DNA from: Spongilla lacustris
Lineage: Eukaryota; Porifera; Demospongiae; Spongillida; Spongillidae
Reading direction: 5' to 3'
Assembly (NCBI GenBank): GCA_949361645.1
Contig: OX442429.1
Location: 4,443,147 to 4,507,146 of the forward strand
DNA: 64,000 nt
Shown: piece after piece, positions 1-10,871 of the stretch
Layout of the letters: the number at the start of each line of letters is the position of its first letter
Numbering within the stretch: position 1 is the first letter of the stretch
Position numbers and translations under genes: made by a program
Notes under the pieces: model-generated
Databases searched by the model: none
What the model was told of the DNA's origin: nothing
What the model saw: only the letters and a program-made list of their open reading frames with translations

Positions 1-61
1 ATACTGTGTGAATTTAGTATGTGCAGAACAGGCATATATTCGATGCAGTGAAGGGGGAGGA

Positions 62-672
62 GATATGGCCTTCTCCCTATACTAGTACTGTATGGAATTC
101 TCCCTGTACTGTTGGCCTTCTCCCGGACCGTTAATTGCCCGTCTCCTTATACTGTTGGTCTTCTCGCTATACTGTTGGCCTTCTCCCTATACTGTTGGCC
201 TTCTCCCTATACTGTTGGCCTTCTCCCTATACTGTTGGCCTGCTCCCTATACAGTTGGCCTTCTCCCTATATACAGTTGGCCTTCTCCCTATACTGTTGG
301 CCCTTCTCCCTATACATTGGCCTTCTCCCTTATACATTGGCCTTCTCCCTATACTGTTAGCCTTCTCCCTATACATTGGCCTTCTCCCTATACTGTTAGC
401 CTTCTCCCTATATACTCTTGGCCTTCTCCCTATACTGTTGGCCTTCTCCCTATACTGTTGGCCTTCTCCCTATACTGTTGGCCTTCTCTCTATACTGTTG
501 GCCTTCTCCCTATACTGTTGGCCTTCTCCCTATACTGTTGGCCGTCTCCCTATGCTGTTGGCTTTCTCCCTATACTGTTGACTTTCTACCTACATGTGTA
601 CTGTTGGCCTTATCCCTATACTATTTCCTATACAGTTGGCCTTCTCCCTATACTATAGGCTTTCTCCCTATA
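62..672. repeat. 20-bp minisatellite array
   Basis: About 30 imperfect copies of a 20-bp unit, GGCCTTCTCCCTATACTGTT, run head to tail. Some copies gain or lose one or two bases, which shifts the frame between copies. The array reads open in several frames only because the unit lacks stop codons in some frames, so those readings are not treated as proteins. A shorter array of the same unit lies at 2231-2347. Confidence 0.95.
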
Positions 673-1041
673 TGAACCACTGAGCATTGTCCATTTGTGT
701 AGCATCTCTGTCCCTTTGTTTACCATGTGTATAGCTGACCTGTGGGACACACACACCACACATGTGCATGGACACTTCCAGCAAGTCACGCACGCTCAGT
801 TACAGTGTGGACACTCAATGTAGTAGCTCTACTGGTGGCGATGCACATATTCACAAGTGTCTCCATCATGTGCACACTACACACGCTGATGTAGAGCTGT
901 GTATTGTGTGCTTCAAACATGGGCACACACACCAATGATGTCCACACATATACCTGTACACAGTGGTACTTACATGTACATCCATATACATCAGATATTA
1001 ATAATAATAATTTGGACACAAACACACACATGCATGTACAT

Positions 1042-1042
<1 letters not shown>
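673..1042. other. non-coding stretch, no gene seen
   Basis: This stretch is rich in CA and TACATG motifs. I see no conserved reading frame or convincing splice-flanked exon in it. Confidence 0.5.

Positions 1043-1097
<55 letters not shown>
1043..1097. repeat. (CA)n microsatellite
   Basis: An uninterrupted CA tract of about 27 units ends in CAG. It may form the 3' splice site of the candidate exon that begins at 1098. Confidence 0.95.
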
Positions 1098-1098
<1 letters not shown>

Positions 1099-2786
1099 TT
1101 GCTGTACAACCACAACAAGACACAACAATCTACCAGGAGAGAGCTACCATACTACTGGAGGAGCAGAGGATCAATGAAGACCTACTAACTGCAGTACTAC
1201 AAACCAAAGTATTTACTGGTCTGGCTACTTCCCCAGTCCTTTGAACACAGTGACGACAGATAACAGGTGTGTGAATGGCTGTTTGGGGGCTATTGTGATG
1301 GTGGTTACATGCACTAGAGTACGCATGGTATTTTTGGACATGCTAATTTTTTTTGCATGCATTGGTGTTGAGAACACTTCCTCACTCCCCTGGAGGGGTA
1401 TTGGTGGTGTCATTGGATCACCTCTCCAAATCCCCCAGAAGGGGGGAGGTATCCTTTGTACACATAAAATGCATCACTTGGGTGACGGCTCCATCAGAAG
1501 TCTTTGAACATGCATGTTAAAGTACTTCTGTTTAAGGGCCTGGAGAGGTACATTAACTTGTACATGTACTCTTTGTTACATGTACTATTGTCTATCTTTA
1601 TAGACACCATCTAGATACTGTTACATAATCCTGTACCTAGTATATGTACCCAGGACTAATTTCAAAAATGCTCTCATCTGGTGGCTACCAGATACAGGTA
1701 TAAACCCTAACCCTGACTACCTACACAAAAGTTCTGGTAAATTTAATATTACTACATTTGCATATGAGGCTGTGCTTTAAAAGGCTACCATGCGCTATAT
1801 TCATTTGAGTTGCATGCAACATGTTACCTACATGTACGTGTGGTAACCTTAACCCTTCTATACATGTATGTAGCCAAGTCATCGTATGCCCTTCATGCAA
1901 CTTTTTTGGCTGTAGGTCACTACATGTACATGCAGTGGTAGGTAGTGATTTTAGTGGTTACCTAAGTTTTGCAAAGCAACCACATCCATTGTGTGGACAA
2001 GGAAACCACAAGCCAGCCTTAAGCTGGTTTTGGCCCCTACTGGCCTAAGAAGGGATAACGTTTCTGGGGCTATGCCAAAGCTTCATACATGTAGGTTGGC
2101 CCATGCCCATTTAGTGTTTGCATTAGTTATCACAAATAGAATAACCTTATGGGCCCACTTCGTACATACATGTACATATATGGACACACCTCCCTTGACT
2201 ACTTACATGTACATGTACATGTACTATACTGTTGGTCAGTTGGCCTTCTCCCTATACAGTGGCCTTCTCCCTATACAGTTGGCCTTCTCCCTATACTGTT
2301 GGCCTTCTCCCTATAGGTGGCCTTCTCCCTATATTGTTGGCCTTCCCTAAAGGTTTTCATTTTTAGTATGCACGGCATTACATGTAGTACCTTGCTCTCA
2401 TTACTGTCAACAGTAAGGCTCTCAACTGTAGTACTCCAAGCCTAGCTGGCAACAAGTAGACAGGCAATAGAATAACCCTGGGCTCACCAAAAATGTACAT
2501 ACATGTATGGACACAAGTAGTAGCGCTGCACATCTGTTAACATACTATGAACTTCCAGGGCACAGCTATTCCCTAGGACAACCAGCAAAACCAAGCCTAG
2601 GGGTTGTATTTGCACAAAGATGCATGGCATTGTGCATGAGATTATTCACTGTATGTACAGACCTAGACCTTTTATCAGCACAGTCTGGCCACACAACACA
2701 ATTCATAACATTGGGCCTTTGTTACTTTGTACAAACATCCAAATAAGATAGGATCAGCAGGTGTTTATGTACACACACACATACAT

Positions 2787-2851
<65 letters not shown>

Positions 2852-2869
2852 CACGCACACACACACACG

Positions 2870-2932
<63 letters not shown>

Positions 2933-3804
2933 CAGCTGAGGAGGAGGCAGGAATAGGCAACATCTGCCAGTATCACTTATGGTTTCCAGTCATGCATTTG
3001 CTACAGATGTTACGTGTACAAGAAGCACACCATTACATGCAAGTACTTCCTATAACACCAGGGATTTACCGCACCTACCCCCTGGTGTACACGTGGCATG
3101 TCACTTGCTGTTCTGTCAATTAATCCAGGGTTCATAAACATGCCATTTAACTGTACATATGAAGGGAAGACTTCCTACAGTAATACTGCAGCAATGGAAG
3201 TAGAACATCATAACACAAACTTTCATGAATCCCTCAATTGTATTTAGCCAGTCAGACACTCAATGTTTTGGCATATACAAACTGCCACCACAACCTGTAC
3301 AAAAAAACCCAAATAATACTTTCTCTTTTCCTCCTTCCTTCAATTTCCTTACCTCCCCTTCCATCTCCTTCCATCCTCATCCCGTCAATTTTCCTACCTC
3401 CCCCTCCCTCCCATCATTCTCGCTCCTCCTCATCCTGTCAATTTTCCTACCTCCCCCTCCCTCCCATCATTCTCGCTCCTCCACTCTCCCTCCCTCCTCA
3501 TTATCCCCATGGATTCACCCCGCTGGCCCCGGCTCTCATCTTATAGCGCATGTCAAATGAAGGACTTCCGGCTGAAAGGATCGTGTGTGAAAGGAAAAAG
3601 GTAAGCTAGCTGGGTTTGTTTTTAAAAAACAAAATAAAACCATGCTTTCCAGTGTTGTAAAGTGGTTTTAAGAAGACACTTATATTGGGTTGAAGAAAAG
3701 GACGTAAGTTAACCTGTTCTCTTCTACAGTATGCAATATGTGTGTTCAGGTGTATTCTAGTAATCACTGCATTTTTATTTCAGGGAGTTCAAGTGTCAGC
3801 TTAA
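1098..3804 (+). CDS. possible 3' part of an unidentified gene (three candidate exons)
   Basis: Three splice-flanked segments read in compatible phase. 1098-1208 (37 codons, CACAG before, AAA|GTATTT after) is rich in E, Q, L and I and looks like a coiled-coil helix (contains ATILLEEQRINEDLLTAVLQ). 3547-3600 (18 codons) lies between TTATAG and AAG|GTAAGC. 3784-3804 follows TTTATTTCAG and reads six codons then TAA. All junctions are phase 0. I do not recognise the protein, and any 5' part would lie left of the window or in the repeats. The second and third segments have good splice consensus. The link to the first segment is weaker because 2.3 kb of repeat-rich DNA separates them. Confidence 0.35.
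1209..2230. other. non-coding stretch, no gene seen
   Basis: AT-rich with many copies of the palindromic words ACATGT and TACATGTA. No convincing exon was found. It would be an intron if the candidate gene around it is real. Confidence 0.45.
2231..2347. repeat. second, short array of the 20-bp unit
   Basis: Five or six copies of the same GGCCTTCTCCCTATACTGTT-type unit as at 62-672, in the same orientation, about 1.6 kb away. Confidence 0.9.
2348..2768. other. non-coding stretch, no gene seen
   Basis: Unique-looking sequence between two repeats. No splice-flanked reading frame or conserved motif was found. Confidence 0.45.
2769..2932. repeat. (CA)n microsatellite with GCAC interruptions
   Basis: A CA tract of about 160 bp is interrupted by several CG dinucleotides. 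The long open readings on both strands, His-Thr or Cys-Val repeats, are artefacts of the repeat. Confidence 0.95.
2933..3546. other. non-coding stretch with pyrimidine-rich tract
   Basis: 3310-3535 is a C/T-rich minisatellite with a roughly 65-bp duplicated block (CCTCCCCCTCCCTCCCATCA appears twice). It lies just upstream of the candidate exon at 3547. No other feature is seen. Confidence 0.5.
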
Positions 3805-4548
3805 ATTGATTTTTTGCATACAACGCTCACTAGCTGCAGGAACAATCAGAAGGAACAGTGCATGTGCATGGATGTCACTATGGATGTAATGTAGCGTTAC
3901 TGTTGTACATGTACATGTGATCATGTTTCAAAAGATTCAACCACATGCAATGGCGTCCTAGGCTGGTTTGTTTCTCAGACACTCGATACCTCAGGATGCA
4001 CTCGGATAGCTCACAACATCAACAACCATTCATTCATTATACTGAATCATACACGTAATCACATGCACACACATGATCCTATATATCTCTAATCACTGAA
4101 TGTTTCCAGACATCACAGTTCCTCCCCATTTCACACTGGTGACAGACCACCATCCCTTGTTGTCCATTCTCAACCCTGAAAAGGGATTACCAGCAGTGAC
4201 AGCAGCACGGTTGCATTGGTATATGCGGTAGGCTAGCCCTGTCTTGATATCAGGTACAAGAGTACCACTCAGCACACAAATGCTGATGCACTTTCACGTC
4301 TCCCAGTGGTGGCCAACATGCAGACGGCACAAATGGACGAGGAGGAAGGAGGGACATTCCCAACTACAAACTCTCCCGGTCGCAGTGGCAGAATTAGGAA
4401 GAACAACAACAATTAAGGGACCTGGTGTTAGCAAGGGTGTTTCAGCCTATTCAGGAGGGATGGCCACCCAAAACTACAGAAGAGGTCCGGTTATAAAGCC
4501 ATGCTTTGAGTAGAGACATGAACTATACATGTACAGCAGTACAATCCT
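3805..4548. other. non-coding stretch; holds one copy of a 26-bp direct repeat
   Basis: No gene is supported. Positions 3988-4013 repeat exactly at 6015-6040 (core GGATGCACTCGGATAGCTCA). A short plus-strand reading from ATG 4318 ends after about 30 codons and has no further support. Confidence 0.45.
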
Positions 4549-5095
4549 GTGAAAGGGTACAGGGAGAGGTATAGGCCTGTACCACTGTTCACGGAGGGGT
4601 ACAGGCCTGCTCAGGGATACAGGCATGTTCAAGGAGGGGTACAGGGATACAAGCCTGGACAGGGGTACAGGCCTGTACTGGTGGGGGGGGGGGCGGGGGT
4701 TTACAGGACTGTACAGTGGGTACAGGCTTGTACAGGGGTAAAGGCGTGTACATGCAGGGAGGGGTACAAGCCTGGACAGGGGTACGGGCCTGTACTGGGG
4801 TGGGTGGGGGGTACAGGACTGTACAAGGGTACAGGCTTGTACAGGGGTGCAGGCCTGTACAAGGGTAATGGCGTGTACAGGGAGGGGTAGTGGCCTGGAC
4901 AGGGGTACAGGCCTGTACTTGGGGGGGGGGGGGGGAGTGTACAGGACTGTACAATGGTACAGGCTTGTACAGGGGTGCAGGCCTGTACAGGGGTGCAGGT
5001 CTGTACAAAGGTAATGGCGTGTACAGGGAGGGGTAGTGGCCTGTACAGTGGTACAGGCCTATAAAATTGTACAGGCCTGTACAATTTGGGGTACA
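4549..5095. repeat. GTACAGGCCTGTACAGGGG-type tandem repeat
   Basis: A complex array is built from GGTACAGGCCTGTACAGGGG-like units of variable length with several poly-G interruptions. The unit contains the palindrome TACAGGCCTGTA, so each copy could fold back. Open readings on both strands are repeat artefacts. Confidence 0.9.
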
Positions 5096-5222
5096 ACCAA
5101 TTGTATTGATACATAGCAGTTGTTCATTCATGATGAACTCCACATACATATAGGTTTACCCATTGTCCTCTGTTTCATTCCATATCTCTTGTCTTTTGCT
5201 AGGCCATGTAGTAATCCCCATT

Positions 5223-5960
5223 TCAGTCTGTCCCATTCTTCTTTGCCTTCATCGTCCCCTTCACAGAGTGGTCTCTAGTGGGTACACCCTTTCCAACAAC
5301 TGTTCCTTCTGCCCTTTTCTTTGCACAACACGCCCTCTCAATTTGCCCCCATTTCCTGCAAACTTTGTTTCTGAACCTGCACTGTTGAGTATCATGCGCT
5401 CCTCCACACCTGTTGCAAGCCCCTAGGCCTGACGGTCTCCCCCTTCTTGGTGGTGCTGCCACTTGATATACTTCAGTCTTGTTCCTGTTTTGTGACACTC
5501 TGCAACTGTTCTGCGCGTCCTTTCCGCTATTTCCACTGTCTCCAGCACCTTGGCAAAAGTGAGGTCTGCCTTTGTGAGGAGTCTCTTCTGTACCCCCTCG
5601 TCCCTCATACTAAAGAACACCCTGTCTCTCAGCGTCTCTGATAACGTCGCACCAAACGCACAGTTCTGCAAACTTGCTGCATACCACATATCACACTTTC
5701 TCCCTCCTTTTGTCCCGTTTGTGGAACCGTACGTTCTGCGATGACTAGAGGTTTATTCGCTACGTGTGTCGTTAAGGCTGCGACCAGTTGCTCGTACGTT
5801 CGGTCTTTCAATTTCTGGGGTGCTACGAGCGCTCGGAGCAGGCCAAATGTAATACAGGCGAGGAAAGCGTCCTTTTTCTGTTCGGCTTCCACTTTATTTG
5901 CCAGGAAGAAATGTTCTAGCCGCTCGACGTATTAACTCAACCAGTCTTCCGTTGACGCAT
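5223..5960 (-). mobile_element. Ty3/gypsy-like retrotransposon gag remnant
   Basis: Three overlapping minus-strand frames together resemble the gag of invertebrate Ty3/gypsy elements. The order is a capsid-like region (5892 to about 5690, with LVAPQKLKDRTYEQLVAALT), a second part (5689-5423, with LRDRVFFSMRDEGVQKRLL and DLTFAKVLE), and a zinc knuckle (about 5430-5330, CNRCGGAHDTQQC, CX2CX3HX4C). At least two frameshifts separate the parts, and a TAA interrupts the reading just upstream near 5930. A second knuckle has lost its Cys/His pattern. No protease, reverse transcriptase or integrase follows: tandem repeats lie where pol should be. This is a dead fragment. Confidence 0.75.
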
Positions 5961-6993
5961 CACACTCCCCTGCCATCCTTCTTAGCTATCCCATGCACCC
6001 TCGTCGCCCTGTAGACCTCAGGATGCACTCGGATAGCTCAGATCCAGCTACAGCTACGTGTAGGCCTACATCTCTTGTCTGAGCAGCCGGTCGAGGTAAG
6101 CAGCCTAACATCATTTCAATACATCGATCTGTCTTGCAGAAAACACAGACTCGAAGCTTTTAGTATTCCATGGCATGTACTAGTAGTTACCCCCGGCACG
6201 GGGCGGCACCTGGCCCACCACGCCCTCTGCTCGACTCCAGCTTTGCAAAATGCTGGCATGTCCTAGATCCTAGTCTCATTTTATTAACTATGGAATATCC
6301 TTGATTTTACTAAATATCTATGGCAACACATAGAAACGCCATTTAAAAATGGCGCCTTATTGCACCAAAACTGATTTACTATTTTTAAAAATGGTCCCCA
6401 AATTCTTCACGACAACATCCACTTTTTTTCATATATTATATTATTTGGATAGTTGCAGAATTGTTTCAGAGGGTGGCAAAAGTTCTAACCCCCCTCTGTT
6501 CATTAGTTATAACTAATGGAATATCTTAATTAGCATGATTTTTTTCCATTTTCTGTACAAGTCTATGGAATATCATATTTTCAGAAATGGTCCCAGAATT
6601 TTGGACGATACAAGGTATAAAATTTGAAATTTACTACATTTAAACATCATTTAGAGTAGTATTAGAGGGTGGCAAAAGTTGCAGGTCTGTTAGTTAAGTA
6701 AATAATAATCAAGTTAGTAAAAACGCCATACATTCTCTATGGAACGTACCGCGGAATGAAATCCAAAAATTTACAAACCGCAACTTTCGTGTCCGTTGAT
6801 TTCTCCATATGATAATAATAATAATAATAATAAAATTATTAATATAAATAATAATTACAATACATAGATATACAGGATAAATGGACATGCACAAATACAC
6901 TGATATATAAACATATACAACTAGACTAAACACAATGTACACAAAATGCTGACTATATATCTACTATTATTATTATTATTATTATTATTTTAG
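5961..6993. other. AT-rich non-coding stretch
   Basis: It contains the second copy of the 26-bp direct repeat (6015-6040), AATAAT and TTATTA runs near 6810-6860 and 6964-6990, and two similar GAGGGTGGCAAAAGTT words (about 6469 and 6665). No gene is supported. Confidence 0.45.
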
Positions 6994-7073
6994 GGTTTAC
7001 AGTTCCTCCATCACTGACAGTGGTTGGTGGTGATGGTGGAGTCATACAAGAAGAACTCAGTGGTGGTGTTGAG
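6994..7073 (+). CDS. isolated candidate exon, gene unknown
   Basis: The segment is flanked by TTATTATTTTAG and GAG|GTACTC. In the only open frame it reads 26 codons beginning after two bases (FTVPPSLTVVGGDGGVIQEE and so on), ending in phase 0. No partner exon was found before the TRAF-like gene. It could be a relic or a chance reading. Confidence 0.25.
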
Positions 7074-8176
7074 GTACTCTGCAGTCACAAAAAATACTGA
7101 TAAGATTTAGTAATGCAGGAGTGTTAACCGGCAGTAGTAACATGCAATATTCGTGTATAGCAACAAACTCATGTATCTGCATGCATGTGCCTACACCTTA
7201 AAACAGGTGTGGAGAATGGATTATTAATTATTAGTTGCATATATAGTGCATAAGACATGTCATGTAAACAAAGAAGCTTGTGTAAAACAGATGCCAATTC
7301 AGGGATCGATATGCGCCAGACTGCCAGAGATATCCAAAAGTATATAATTACACAGCGGAATCACAATGATATACATGTACACAACCAGCCTACTAAACCT
7401 AACTATCAAAACTATACTGAGCACCAGACTAGAACACTAAAACATGCACTCAGTACTTTAAAAATATGCATGCCTATCAAACCTAAAACCAGCCTAGTCA
7501 TGCCTTAACATGTACGTTAAAACAGGACACATGCAACACATCCGGCATCGTTTCGTGCCCATACCACTGCATCGCATCTGCCGATGGATTACATCACCGC
7601 TATGCGCTGTAATCACAACTAAACGGACTGAAACCACATGCTCAGTCAGTGCTATATCACATTCCGGTGCAGTTTTAGCATGAAGATGGTAACATATTGC
7701 AACAGAGAACGCTCCAAGTAAGGATGTTCGAAGGATACATATCTTCAGTTCCTTGCATTATCCCCGCTGTTTTAAAAATATTTCATTCCAATTATGGAAG
7801 ATAAACATTCGTGGGAGGGACCGGAAACACAAAACCTTGGCAACACAATGTCGAGGTGAGGGCGGGCAGTTTGCACAGCGCCCAGTTTGAGGAGGTGTAT
7901 ATTCCATAATAGGAATAGCAAACATTTTATCAAGAAACCAGCATCGCCATCACCGGCTCGTGGGCAGAGGTAACTACGTGTGGACGCTGCCTGTGTTTAT
8001 GTATTATTTTTACTTTTATATAAAGCAACGCACCCTTTCCGTTGTTCATACATAATCCGTACTTGTCAGTAAGCGTACTCGTTAGCCCTGAATCGATCAA
8101 TACATGTACTAGGTTGCACTTCTCCAGAATTTACATAAAAGTGTTTTACAGTTCATTTATTTATTTATTAGCGAGA
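7074..8176. other. non-coding stretch upstream of the TRAF-like gene
   Basis: No exon is supported. The part near 7950-8176 is likely promoter and 5' UTR of the following gene. The same frame is open for 45 codons before the chosen ATG but contains no other ATG. Confidence 0.45.
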
Positions 8177-9376
8177 ATGTCGCTGAGCGATCTGAAGGAG
8201 CTCTGTGGTGGCTACGAGTGCCACTTTGTGGGCGACATACCGCACGACCTCATATGTGCCATCTGCCTTCTCCCTGCCCGCGACCCCCAGCAGACTACGT
8301 GCGAGTGCGGGAAGATCTACTGCACCGTCTGTCTCAACACCCTCCGGACCATCTCGGGGCGGTGCCCCACCTGCCGCCAGACGCTGGAGACGTTCCTGGA
8401 CCGCGCGAGCGGAAGGAGGGTCAAGGCCCTCAAGGTGATGTGCACCTACAGGGACCACGCCTGCCAGTGGGCTGGGGACCTGGACCAACTCGAGGAACAC
8501 AAGCTGAGATGCGAGTACGCAGAGGTGCAGTGTACCAATGATTGTGGGCAGACCCTTCTCCGCGGCACCCTCAGCGCCCACCTGGCCGAGAGCTGCCCCC
8601 TCAGGGACTACACCTGCCCACACTGTCAGCAAGTGGGCAAGTATCACGATGTAACTGGCAGCCACATGGGCGAGTGCCCAGATGTCAGGGTGGACTGCCC
8701 AAACCCCGGATGTGGGTTCAACACGGAGAGGAAGAACATGGCATCCCACCGGTTGGAATGCCCCAAGGAGATGGTGACCTGCTCAAATTCCAAGGTTGGG
8801 TGCACCTGGGCGTCCCTCAGAGAAGAGCTGGCAGGGCACAAGAGGGAGTGCATGGACCTCCACATTGACCTCATAGCCAACATGATCAGGCCGCGGGTGG
8901 AGGTGGTGCCCGTTGTGCTCAAGATGCGAGACTTCAGCCTCCACCGCAAGAGTTGGTTCAGTCCCTCTTTCTGCTCCCACTCTGGAGGTTACAGGTTTTG
9001 TTTGAACGTCTCCATGAATCGCAGTCGGGATAACAACAGCACGCAGTACCTCTCTGTGTACCTGTACCTCATGCGAGGGGAGAACGATGAAGAGCTGGTC
9101 TGGCCGCTAAGGGCCAAGTTCACCATTACCCTCCTCAACCAGCAGAAGGATGAGGGACACTGGTCCAAGCTGATAGAGATGGACTCATTCAAGAGTGATG
9201 ATTACAACTGCAGAGTGGTAGACCAGGAGAGGAGCACCAGTGGGTGGGGTGACCGGGAGTTCTACCCCTACAAGAGGCTCGCACGTAACCAGTTTCTCAG
9301 GGATGACACACTGTTCTTCAAGGTGGACGTCAAGGTACGACGCTCATGCAAGCCTTGGCTTATTGCGTTCAATTAG
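8177..9376 (+). CDS. TRAF-family protein (RING, TRAF zinc fingers, MATH)
   Basis: A single-exon gene of 399 aa. A C3HC4 RING spans about residues 27-67 (CAIC, CECGKIYC, CTVC, CPTC). TRAF-type zinc fingers spaced by C/H pairs follow at about 90-240, then a MATH/TRAF-C domain from about 250 to the end (KMRDFSLHRKSW, SVYLYLMRGENDEELVWPL, FKVDVKV). This is the layout of TRAF adaptors, which use the MATH domain to bind receptor or adaptor peptides and the RING for ubiquitin transfer in NF-kB/JNK signalling. The start is the first ATG in frame (GCGAGAATGTC). There is no clear coiled coil between the fingers and MATH, so trimerisation as in vertebrate TRAFs is uncertain. The lack of introns, unlike its neighbours, would fit a retrocopy or a lineage-expanded intronless family. 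Orthology to a given human TRAF cannot be assigned. Confidence 0.9.
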   Translation: MSLSDLKELCGGYECHFVGDIPHDLICAICLLPARDPQQTTCECGKIYCTVCLNTLRTISGRCPTCRQTLETFLDRASGRRVKALKVMCTYRDHACQWAGDLDQLEEHKLRCEYAEVQCTNDCGQTLLRGTLSAHLAESCPLRDYTCPHCQQVGKYHDVTGSHMGECPDVRVDCPNPGCGFNTERKNMASHRLECPKEMVTCSNSKVGCTWASLREELAGHKRECMDLHIDLIANMIRPRVEVVPVVLKMRDFSLHRKSWFSPSFCSHSGGYRFCLNVSMNRSRDNNSTQYLSVYLYLMRGENDEELVWPLRAKFTITLLNQQKDEGHWSKLIEMDSFKSDDYNCRVVDQERSTSGWGDREFYPYKRLARNQFLRDDTLFFKVDVKVRRSCKPWLIAFN

Positions 9377-9469
9377 AGTCGTGTCACCTCTGAAGAAGAA
9401 AACAGCTGTCATGTATACCTGTGTTATTATCTGAGTAAGCTTGGATATATCTTTTTAATCATTTTTAAA

Positions 9470-9475
9470 AATAAA
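9470..9475 (+). terminator. poly(A) signal of the TRAF-like gene
   Basis: AATAAA lies 94 bp after the stop codon, in AT-rich sequence on the sense strand. Confidence 0.6.
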
Positions 9476-10871
9476 TTGCACAAGTATAATAATAGCATAG
9501 GATGTGCTATTGATATCATTACTTGTTGGCTTGCTTTCAGTCATAAATTTATTCAGTTGCATTGTACTTGATTTTTATACTTATGCTACATGTAATGGCT
9601 ATAAGGCAAGTACTACAAGCTGCGTCTGTATCCTGTAATTGATCACACCGTGAACAACATTCTTGTGTACACTGTCAATGCCTCTGCATGTAAGAAAAGA
9701 AAAGAACTTCGCTTGTTCCACACTTGAGAATGGCACTTTTGTATTGGTAATTTTATGCGCCTGCTGTAGATCCTTATATGGTGGTTGTGGGCAATCAATG
9801 ATGCACACATAGTACATGTATCGAATATCTTTTGTGGGTAGGTTGGCATTTTTAAAAGGACTTCCAATCTAGCTAGTCCTTTGAAGGATACAATAGTACA
9901 ATTGTGTGGTGTGTACTTCATTATACCTCAAATGGTGTGAACATGAAATTGTATGGGTGTTTCATATTTCATGTAGCACCAATGCAAATCAGCACCAGGT
10001 ATGAAACCATTAACATGTGTTTTACCGTTATCAGACACACATTGTTGTGTGAACATTCAAAATCTCATCAAACAGTACTGGATTCTGTCAACGGTGCTTT
10101 TAAAAATACAAGTACGGCGCAATACGAAATGTTACTAATCATGCATACTTCATGACAAGGGTAAAAAATAATAGAACATTTGTAACATTAGACACAGTTG
10201 AAACCTAGGAAACCTGTGTACATGTACTTAGAACTTTCAAGAACTATTCAAGGTTTGTACATAAAAAACACCCCATATGCTTGGGTGTGATATCGATGTT
10301 GGCATGCAGTTGAGAATGGATAAGGTGAAAGTACACAGGCCCAAATATGCAACAAGGCCTTTGGGTAGCGAAGTGTAGGTGATAGGTGATGTGGACTCCC
10401 TCCCTCCACATCACCTTACTTCTCTTGCCTCCACATCACTCTACTTCCCTCCTCCCTCCGCACTACTTTCCCCTATCTCCACATTGCCCCATCACTTATA
10501 CTTCCCTCCCTCCACACATCATACATCACCCACACCAGCAAGACAACAATCGTGTCTCCTCAGGCCTTGAGATCTTTTAGATGTAGGGGGAACATTGTTA
10601 TATGCTGTTGCTATGAGAACACCATGTGCTTTGGGTATAAAACTGCATGAGCTGTAGTGCTCATATAGAAAGTGAGACAACCAGTTGAAACATTAACCAT
10701 CACTGCTGGTTTGAAAACAATATCAATGTGTACCTGTAGACAACACATACACACACTGAAGCATGTAAACTATCTATACACAGACACCACACACATGCAA
10801 ATACATAATGAATACATACATGTACACAAGCATACAAACGCACGCAAATTATAAAATTCCGTATGTATTTA
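9476..10871. other. intergenic stretch, no gene seen
   Basis: AT-rich sequence with a C/T-rich block (CTCCCTCCACATCAC-like, 10390-10530). No splice-flanked exon or known domain appears on either strand. Its right end probably includes the BORCS8 3' UTR. Confidence 0.45.

Noticed and set aside
2722..2963. Cys-Val and His-Thr open frames
   Set aside because: Translations of CA/TG microsatellites. The same applies to those near 786-1188, 16952-17500, 19612-20109, 26378-26958, 33435-33788, 40590-40924 and 52077-52494.
4093..4513. Short frames on both strands near 4.1-4.5 kb
   Set aside because: No conserved motif, no matching splice partners, and adjacent to repeats.
8042..8176. N-terminal extension of the TRAF-like protein
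   Set aside because: The frame is open but has no ATG before 8177, and the extra residues do not resemble TRAF N-termini.
8168..8749. 193-codon minus-strand frame opposite the TRAF-like gene
   Set aside because: Shadow of a GC-rich coding strand; no domain or splice support.
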